This document shows positions 59,501 to 62,850 of a stretch of DNA of 62,850 nt, one piece after another. Made by a program: the position numbers and the translations under genes. A model generated the notes under the pieces. It was not told where the DNA came from and searched no databases. It was given only the letters and a program-made list of their open reading frames with translations. The stretch is from positions 1-62,850 of the forward strand of contig CAJUSJ010000014.1 in the NCBI GenBank assembly GCA_910588865.1. The letters run 5' to 3'. The DNA comes from an uncultured Lachnospiraceae bacterium. GTDB taxonomy: Bacteria; Bacillota; Clostridia; Lachnospirales; Lachnospiraceae. Position 1 is the first letter of the stretch; the number at the start of each line of letters is the position of its first letter.

Positions 59501-59703
59501 ATCAGCTTTTTCAGCTCTTCTCTGTCCTTTGGCTGCCGCGGATAGGCCAGGATCACATCAGCCTGGACCTCAGACAGGCTCTCTATATTTTCGCTGTGAA
59601 CAAACTCGTGGGTAAAATGTTCAAGCGGGGACATATCTTTTATGATCTCATACACTCCGCAGCTACTTCCTGTCAAGCAGAAATGAACGTGACAATGGTA
59701 CAT
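56560..59703 (-). CDS. Soluble multi-PAS hybrid histidine kinase, two receivers
   Basis: 1047 aa, no membrane segment. Residues 1-115 are receiver-like but lack the phospho-Asp. PAS domains at about 128-250, 255-375 and 385-515; HisKA with H546 (SNMSHDIRTPMNAIVG); HATPase at about 645-765 (NLLSNAVKYT, DTGIGMSE, GTGLGMAI). REC1 has D838 (VIDWLLPDMNG) and REC2 has D977 (LMDVQMPVMNG). There is no HPt or DNA-binding output, so the signal must pass elsewhere or act through REC domains. Adjacent genes do not reveal the target. Confidence 0.92.
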   Translation of the reverse strand: MYHCHVHFCLTGSSCGVYEIIKDMSPLEHFTHEFVHSENIESLSEVQADVILAYPRQPKDREELKKLMSGRSGETQLILIADRDQADGLGEFLAWAKDLWIMPMSDDEIRFRFIRWQQAYKVEKDLWESRQYLDAAINNVPNLVWYKTKDGVHEKVNDSFCRTVNKTRQQVEGQRHAYIWDVDEDDPACIESERIVMEKRQTCVSEEIVKTGEGNRLLTTYKSPLYDLDGSVMGTVGVAIDVTQERAYEQEIIEKKHILETIFTTMDCGIMWHSMDGRRIVSINRAALEILGYQSEEEMIADGFDMVAASVMDEDKERLRDCIQELNKEGDSVSVEYRAQHKDGEIRHIMGNIKLLRENGELLYQRFLLDCTAQKLQEKANERHQTELIHALSIDYNLVCFFDLDTGAGTLLRISEDQRDLFAPAFDSGLSLKESMKIYIDTLVYEEDQEMMRKVFSHEKLKEELSEKRQYYVNHRILCEEGMRYFQMKVVRAGVWSDSHGIVLGFRGVDEEIRQEMEKKSLLEDALSQANRANRAKSVFLSNMSHDIRTPMNAIVGFTALATAHIDRQEQVEEYLKKIMTSGNHLLSLINDVLDMSRIESGKMHLEEKPCSLPDILHGLRNILQADVRSKQLDLSIDAVDVIDEEIYCDKLRLNQVLLNLLSNAVKYTAAGGTINMRITEKSSALDGGAIYEFHIKDTGIGMSEEFVSHIFEPFEREKSSTISGIQGTGLGMAITKNIVDMMNGTIKVESQQGVGTEVTVCFTFRFAAEKKEPQEISALKGCRALVVDDDFDTCDSVSCMLGQIGMRAEWTLSGKEAVLRTKQAVMRGDCYNVYVIDWLLPDMNGVEVARRIRKEVGSSAPIIVLTAYDWADIEEEAREAGVTAFCSKPLFLSELRSCLHSIVYPDSEKEGLDQRASGKRHTGRILLAEDNELNQEIAVAILGDAGFTTEVAPNGQIAVDMLKASRPGYYQLVLMDVQMPVMNGYEATRAIRGLEDKGLADIPILAMTANAFEEDKQEAARNGMNGHISKPIDIKNLFVVLDRVLE

Positions 59704-59864
59704 TCTTTCCTTCCCCCTGTGCTTTTCGTATTATATGCATACTTCTGCTATGATACTATAATACTGTATTTTTTCGCTCATCGCAATTCTTTTTCTTTAT
59801 TTTTTGCGATTCCGCGGCAAATATGGAGGATCGTTCATCGGCAAACGCTTACAGTCAGCCCCAA

Positions 59865-59904
59865 AAACAAGAGGGCCTGACGGATCCCATGTCCGTCAGG
59901 CCCT
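59865..59904 (-). terminator. Terminator of hsp20
   Basis: Minus strand: AGGGCCTGACGGA (59892-59904) with TCCGTCAGGCCCT (59872-59884), then CTTGTTTTTGGGG. Long perfect stem. Confidence 0.85.
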
Positions 59905-59911
59905 CCTGCAT

Positions 59912-60349
59912 TCAGCCTTCTATGGCGATGTAGCGGTTCTCCTCAGCCTTTGGCAGCACCTCCCTCTTGGGCACTGACAGCTTTAAGATCCCGTTCTCAA
60001 ATCTGGCTTTGATATCCTCCTGGGTAACCTCCCGTCCCACAAAAAAGCTTCTCTGGCAGGATCCGGAGTACCGCTCCCGCCGGATATACCTTCCGTTCTC
60101 ATCCTTCTCATCCCGGTCCTGGCTGGACTGGGCCTTCACGGTGAGATAGCCATCCTTCAGCTCTGCCCTGATATCCTCCTTAGCGAATCCCGGCATGTCG
60201 ATATCCAGCTCATAACCCTGGTCCGTGTCCCGGATATCGGTCTTCATCAGGTTATTGAAAGAAGAAGTATTCCTGTAACCTCCAAAGGGAAATCCATCCA
60301 TAAAATCATCAAATAAATTCTCTCCAAAAATACTGGGCATCAACATCAT
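59912..60349 (-). CDS. Small heat-shock protein Hsp20/alpha-crystallin family
   Basis: 145 aa. Alpha-crystallin domain (about 35-135): TDQGYELDIDMPGFAKEDIRAELKDGYLTV, and ARFENGILKLSVPK near the end. ATP-independent holdase. ATG at 60349 behind AAAGGAG; nearby ATG choices alter only a few residues. Inverted repeats upstream suggest repressor control. Confidence 0.95.
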   Translation of the reverse strand: MMLMPSIFGENLFDDFMDGFPFGGYRNTSSFNNLMKTDIRDTDQGYELDIDMPGFAKEDIRAELKDGYLTVKAQSSQDRDEKDENGRYIRRERYSGSCQRSFFVGREVTQEDIKARFENGILKLSVPKREVLPKAEENRYIAIEG

Positions 60350-60370
60350 TCATCTCTCCTTTTCCTTGAA

Positions 60371-60436
60371 AATGTCTTGTGACATTTGTTTTATTTGTTA
60401 TATATGTAATATAACATATCACTTTCCATGTGTCAA
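60371..60436 (-). promoter_or_regulatory. hsp20 promoter with two inverted repeats
   Basis: Minus strand: TTGACA (60431-60436), 17-nt spacer, TATATT (60408-60413). GTTATAT-N5-ATATAAC (about 60398-60416) covers the -10, and AATGTC-N4-GACATT (60371-60386) lies in the leader. No CIRCE element was found. Confidence 0.7.
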
Positions 60437-60497
60437 GACTTTTTTTGCTTTTTGCGCTTTTTCGGTACTTTCTGAAAAGAGAGCCCGATTTCAGGTC

Positions 60498-60556
60498 AAA
60501 AACAGACAAGAGGCCCTGCTCCCGTGATCATCTTCACTGGCAGCAGCAGCCTCTTG
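60498..60556 (-). terminator. Terminator of the GH31 gene
   Basis: Minus strand: CAAGAGG-CTGCTG...AGCAGGG-CCTCTTG (60507-60556) then TCTGTTTTTGA. Confidence 0.7.
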
Positions 60557-60612
60557 CAACCTATAACTATATTTATCTTACGCGGTTTCCCGAAAAAATA
60601 TACCTGTCCCTG

Positions 60613-62697
60613 TTAAATCAGCTGACACCGGGGGCTTAAGAGACCCTCTGTCTCCACTGTTTTGTCAGCCCTCACCAATATCCTGGTAATCCCCTCTTCC
60701 AGCCTGACATCCTTTCTCTCCCCGTCATCATAGTACAACTCATACACTCCTTCTGTTTCCACAAAATGCAGAAGCCTAAGGCTGGACATGTCCACATCCT
60801 CCACGCAGCAGCCTCCCTCTGACATGGGAACCACATGTCCCCGGCGAACAAACACAAGGACTTCATTAAGTTCAGCCCTCACATAGTGATGGCCGGCAGG
60901 CAGAACCTGGCTCTCCAACGAATCCACACCCCTCATGCGGTACAGCTTCATATCCTCAGGAAGATACACATACCTGCCTCTCGCGTTTTGCCTGTAAACC
61001 GGAGCGATCATCATGCCATCCCCCACCATCAGCTGATCCTCCACCCCGGCAGCCTCCGGATCCTCTGGATATACAAATGACAAAGGAAGGAACATCATGT
61101 CCCCGGTGAGGGCAGCCTTCATAAACTCGCTATATAAATAAGGAAGAAGCCCGTAGCGCAGCCCGATAATACCACGGAAATCCTCTGCGTGGTCAAAACC
61201 ATAAAACTCCTGCCTCCGGGTGCCTTTGGCTGAATGATTTCTCATAAGGGGCACAAAAATCCCCAGCTCCAGCCACCGCAGCAGCAGATCTTCTGTCGCG
61301 TCATCCCCAAAACCTCCCAGATCCGCTCCTGAGTAGAGGAAGCCGCACATGTTAAGCCCTGGCAGCATCTGCAGGTTCATGAGAAGGTGAGACCACCAGG
61401 AACAGTTATCCCCTGTCCACAGGCCGCCATACCGATGCATCCCCACATAGGAGGCCCGGGAGAACATCAGGATCCTTTTGTCCGGTTTCAGCCTGTCAAA
61501 AGCCTCCCCAGCCGCTCTGGTCATGTAATAGCCGTACAGATTGTGAACCCTGTCATGGCGGACCCTCTGCCCCCTGTACTCATGATAAAAAGTCCGGTAA
61601 TCCTCCTTGCGCCCGGCAAGTCCCAGAACCAGGTCTTTCACAGCGAAAAACGACTGGATATCCAGCTCCTGGCCGCTGTACTCCTCCAGCTTCTCAAAAA
61701 CCTCAGCCAAATGATCCTCCCCATAAAACAGAGCAGGCTCGTTCATGTCATTCCAGAAACCGTCAATCCCCTGGTCAAGGAGGAACTTATACTGATCCCC
61801 AAACCATGCCCTGGCCTTCTCATTGAGCATGTCAGGAAAATGCACCCGCCCCGGCCAGACTCCGCCTACAAACTCAGTCTGGTCTTCCTTTTTACAGAAA
61901 TACCCCTCTTTCACCCCCTCCTCATACACCGGGTATCCTTCCTGAATCTTCACTCCCGCGTCAATAATAGGCACCAAGTGGACCTTCTGATCCCGCATTT
62001 CCTGAACGAACCGTGGAAAATCAGGGAACCGTTCCTGATTAACCGTAAAGTCCTTATAGTCTTCCATATAGTCAATATCCATGTACACACTATCAAGGCC
62101 CACCCCCTTCTTCCTGTGTTCCCGAACCACCTGACGGATATCATCCTCACACATATATCCCCACCGGCTCTGTCCGTACCCAAAAGCCCACCTGGGAGGA
62201 ATATAGCTCCTGCCGATGATCCCCCTAAACTCCCTGACGATCTGGCGCGAACTCCCGCCCTCAAGGATATAGAGGACAAACCCACCTGGATCCACTGTCA
62301 CGACCAGCCTGTCCCTGCGGCTGTAGCCAAAATCAAAGGTTACCTTCTGGGGCGCATCCACAAAAACTCCCAACCGTTCCCTTCCATCCACCAGGAAAAA
62401 ATTATGAGCGGCATACAGTTCCCGCCTGCCCTCCGTGTGAACCGGGTCATCGGTACAGTTGGACTCATAGATCCAGCCCCGCTTGTTAATCCCTCTGATA
62501 TTCTCACCCAACCCGTAAATAATATCCCGCTCCCCCATATCCAGGGCAAGCTCCCAGGAAGACTCCTCCCCTGCCAGACGGGCCGCGAAATGAGGGATAC
62601 CCTGTCCCGGCTTTTCCACACTCATCCCCTGGATAGACTGGCTGTCAACCAGGGCCTCTGTCTCAATAGGATTTCCAAATATAAACTTTCTGATCAT
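60613..62697 (-). CDS. GH31 family alpha-glucosidase
   Basis: 694 aa, cytoplasmic (no signal). Catalytic Asp in GIDGFWNDMNEPALF, acid/base Asp in WTGDNCSWW, and GFGQSRWGYMCEDDIRQVV-type barrel start (the sequence reads FGYGQSRWGYM). Retaining enzyme on alpha-glucosides or alpha-xylosides. ATG at 62695-62697 with GGAGG 5 nt before it is preferred over 62709. 29 nt after the partial gene that follows in coordinate order. Confidence 0.93.
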   Translation of the reverse strand: MIRKFIFGNPIETEALVDSQSIQGMSVEKPGQGIPHFAARLAGEESSWELALDMGERDIIYGLGENIRGINKRGWIYESNCTDDPVHTEGRRELYAAHNFFLVDGRERLGVFVDAPQKVTFDFGYSRRDRLVVTVDPGGFVLYILEGGSSRQIVREFRGIIGRSYIPPRWAFGYGQSRWGYMCEDDIRQVVREHRKKGVGLDSVYMDIDYMEDYKDFTVNQERFPDFPRFVQEMRDQKVHLVPIIDAGVKIQEGYPVYEEGVKEGYFCKKEDQTEFVGGVWPGRVHFPDMLNEKARAWFGDQYKFLLDQGIDGFWNDMNEPALFYGEDHLAEVFEKLEEYSGQELDIQSFFAVKDLVLGLAGRKEDYRTFYHEYRGQRVRHDRVHNLYGYYMTRAAGEAFDRLKPDKRILMFSRASYVGMHRYGGLWTGDNCSWWSHLLMNLQMLPGLNMCGFLYSGADLGGFGDDATEDLLLRWLELGIFVPLMRNHSAKGTRRQEFYGFDHAEDFRGIIGLRYGLLPYLYSEFMKAALTGDMMFLPLSFVYPEDPEAAGVEDQLMVGDGMMIAPVYRQNARGRYVYLPEDMKLYRMRGVDSLESQVLPAGHHYVRAELNEVLVFVRRGHVVPMSEGGCCVEDVDMSSLRLLHFVETEGVYELYYDDGERKDVRLEEGITRILVRADKTVETEGLLSPRCQLI

Positions 62698-62726
62698 GAC
62701 TGCCTCCATCTTCTCAAGATCTCCAC

Positions 62727-62850
62727 CTAACCCAAACGCTTCCCCATGGCAGCGAAAATAGCCTCCAGGCTGTACTCCGGCGCGAAAGGCACCACGAACT
62801 GGCAGATGTCACGAATCCTCTCCACAGATGTCTCCAGCTCGTCGGCAATG
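62727..62850 (-). CDS. Partial CDS, C-terminus only, not recognised
   Basis: The frame runs from the window edge to a TAG at 62727-62729 and gives about 40 residues ending in FAPEYSLEAIFAAMGKRLG. Spacing to the GH31 start suggests one operon, so a carbohydrate role is likely but not shown. Family unknown. Confidence 0.6.
   Translation of the reverse strand, partial: IADELETSVERIRDICQFVVPFAPEYSLEAIFAAMGKRLG

Noticed and set aside
61387..62730. Long plus-strand open frame opposite the GH31 gene
   Set aside because: Antisense shadow; the minus strand has catalytic motifs and a good ribosome site.
1..62850. tRNA or rRNA genes, insertion sequences, prophage, origin
   Set aside because: No cloverleaf, rRNA, transposase, integrase or origin-type sequence was recognised by reading; a dedicated search was not possible.

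Overview
The window is a chromosomal segment from an anaerobic Firmicute, most likely a motile Lachnospiraceae (Clostridium cluster XIVa) member. Pointers are FliY with two CheC-like phosphatase sites, FliW-CsrA, CheC/CheD/CheV, choline-binding-type cell-wall repeats, a Phe T-box, class III (oxygen-sensitive) ribonucleotide reductase and moderate GC. The species call is inference. About 46 kb is one flagellar/motility island; the flanks are housekeeping and metabolic genes.

Layout. (1) 1-1358, minus strand: 3'-truncated pheS with sigma-A promoter and T-box leader (UUC specifier). (2) 1417-8494, minus: accessory flagellar operon with a YlqG/FliK-like protein, a stand-alone FlhB C-terminal domain, two secreted cell-wall-binding-repeat proteins, an SLT transglycosylase without a signal peptide, a PilZ protein and a GT2 glycosyltransferase. 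(3) 8878-14142, plus: flgM-flgN-flgK-flgL-(DUF6470-like)-fliW-csrA. (4) 14221-18807, minus: fliD-fliS-(FliT-like)-nucleotidyltransferase-like. (5) 18945-20571, plus: a ParA-type ATPase followed 1 nt later by a protein with a basic N-terminus, a long Ala/Pro/Glu linker and a C-terminal ComFB domain. (6) 47363 down to 20745, minus: the basal-body/export/switch super-operon flgB-fliE-F-G-H-I-J-K-flgD-(TIGR02530)-flgE-flbD-motA-motB-fliM-cheY-flgC-fliY-fliO-P-Q-R-flhB-flhA-fliA-flgF-flgG-cheC-cheD-cheV and a third wall-binding protein. (7) 47665-48567, minus: a FliD-C-like protein with its own sigma-28-type promoter. (8) 48671-62850, minus: nrdD-nrdG with NrdR-type boxes, MATE-amidohydrolase, a TRAP permease pair, a soluble hybrid kinase, hsp20, a GH31 glucosidase and a partial CDS.

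How the genes work together. The super-operon supplies rod, hook, export gate, C-ring and motor plus sigma-28. Sigma-28, held by FlgM, would then drive late units; four sigma-28-like promoters of similar form lie before the YlqG-like operon, flgM, fliD and the FliD-C-like gene. FliW-CsrA couples flagellin level to translation. Flagellin, cheA/W/B/R, fliL and flhF/flhG are not in the window.

The most unusual content is (a) the ParA-ComFB gene pair, which I propose as a positioning or partition system sensitive to cyclic dinucleotides; (b) a FliY whose linker carries three near-identical copies of the CheY-P-binding-type peptide; (c) a dispersed structured repeat that abuts the T-tract of two intrinsic terminators; and (d) a minimal FliK-like/FlhB-CC-like pair. 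All functional statements come from reading translations and motifs; no search was run.
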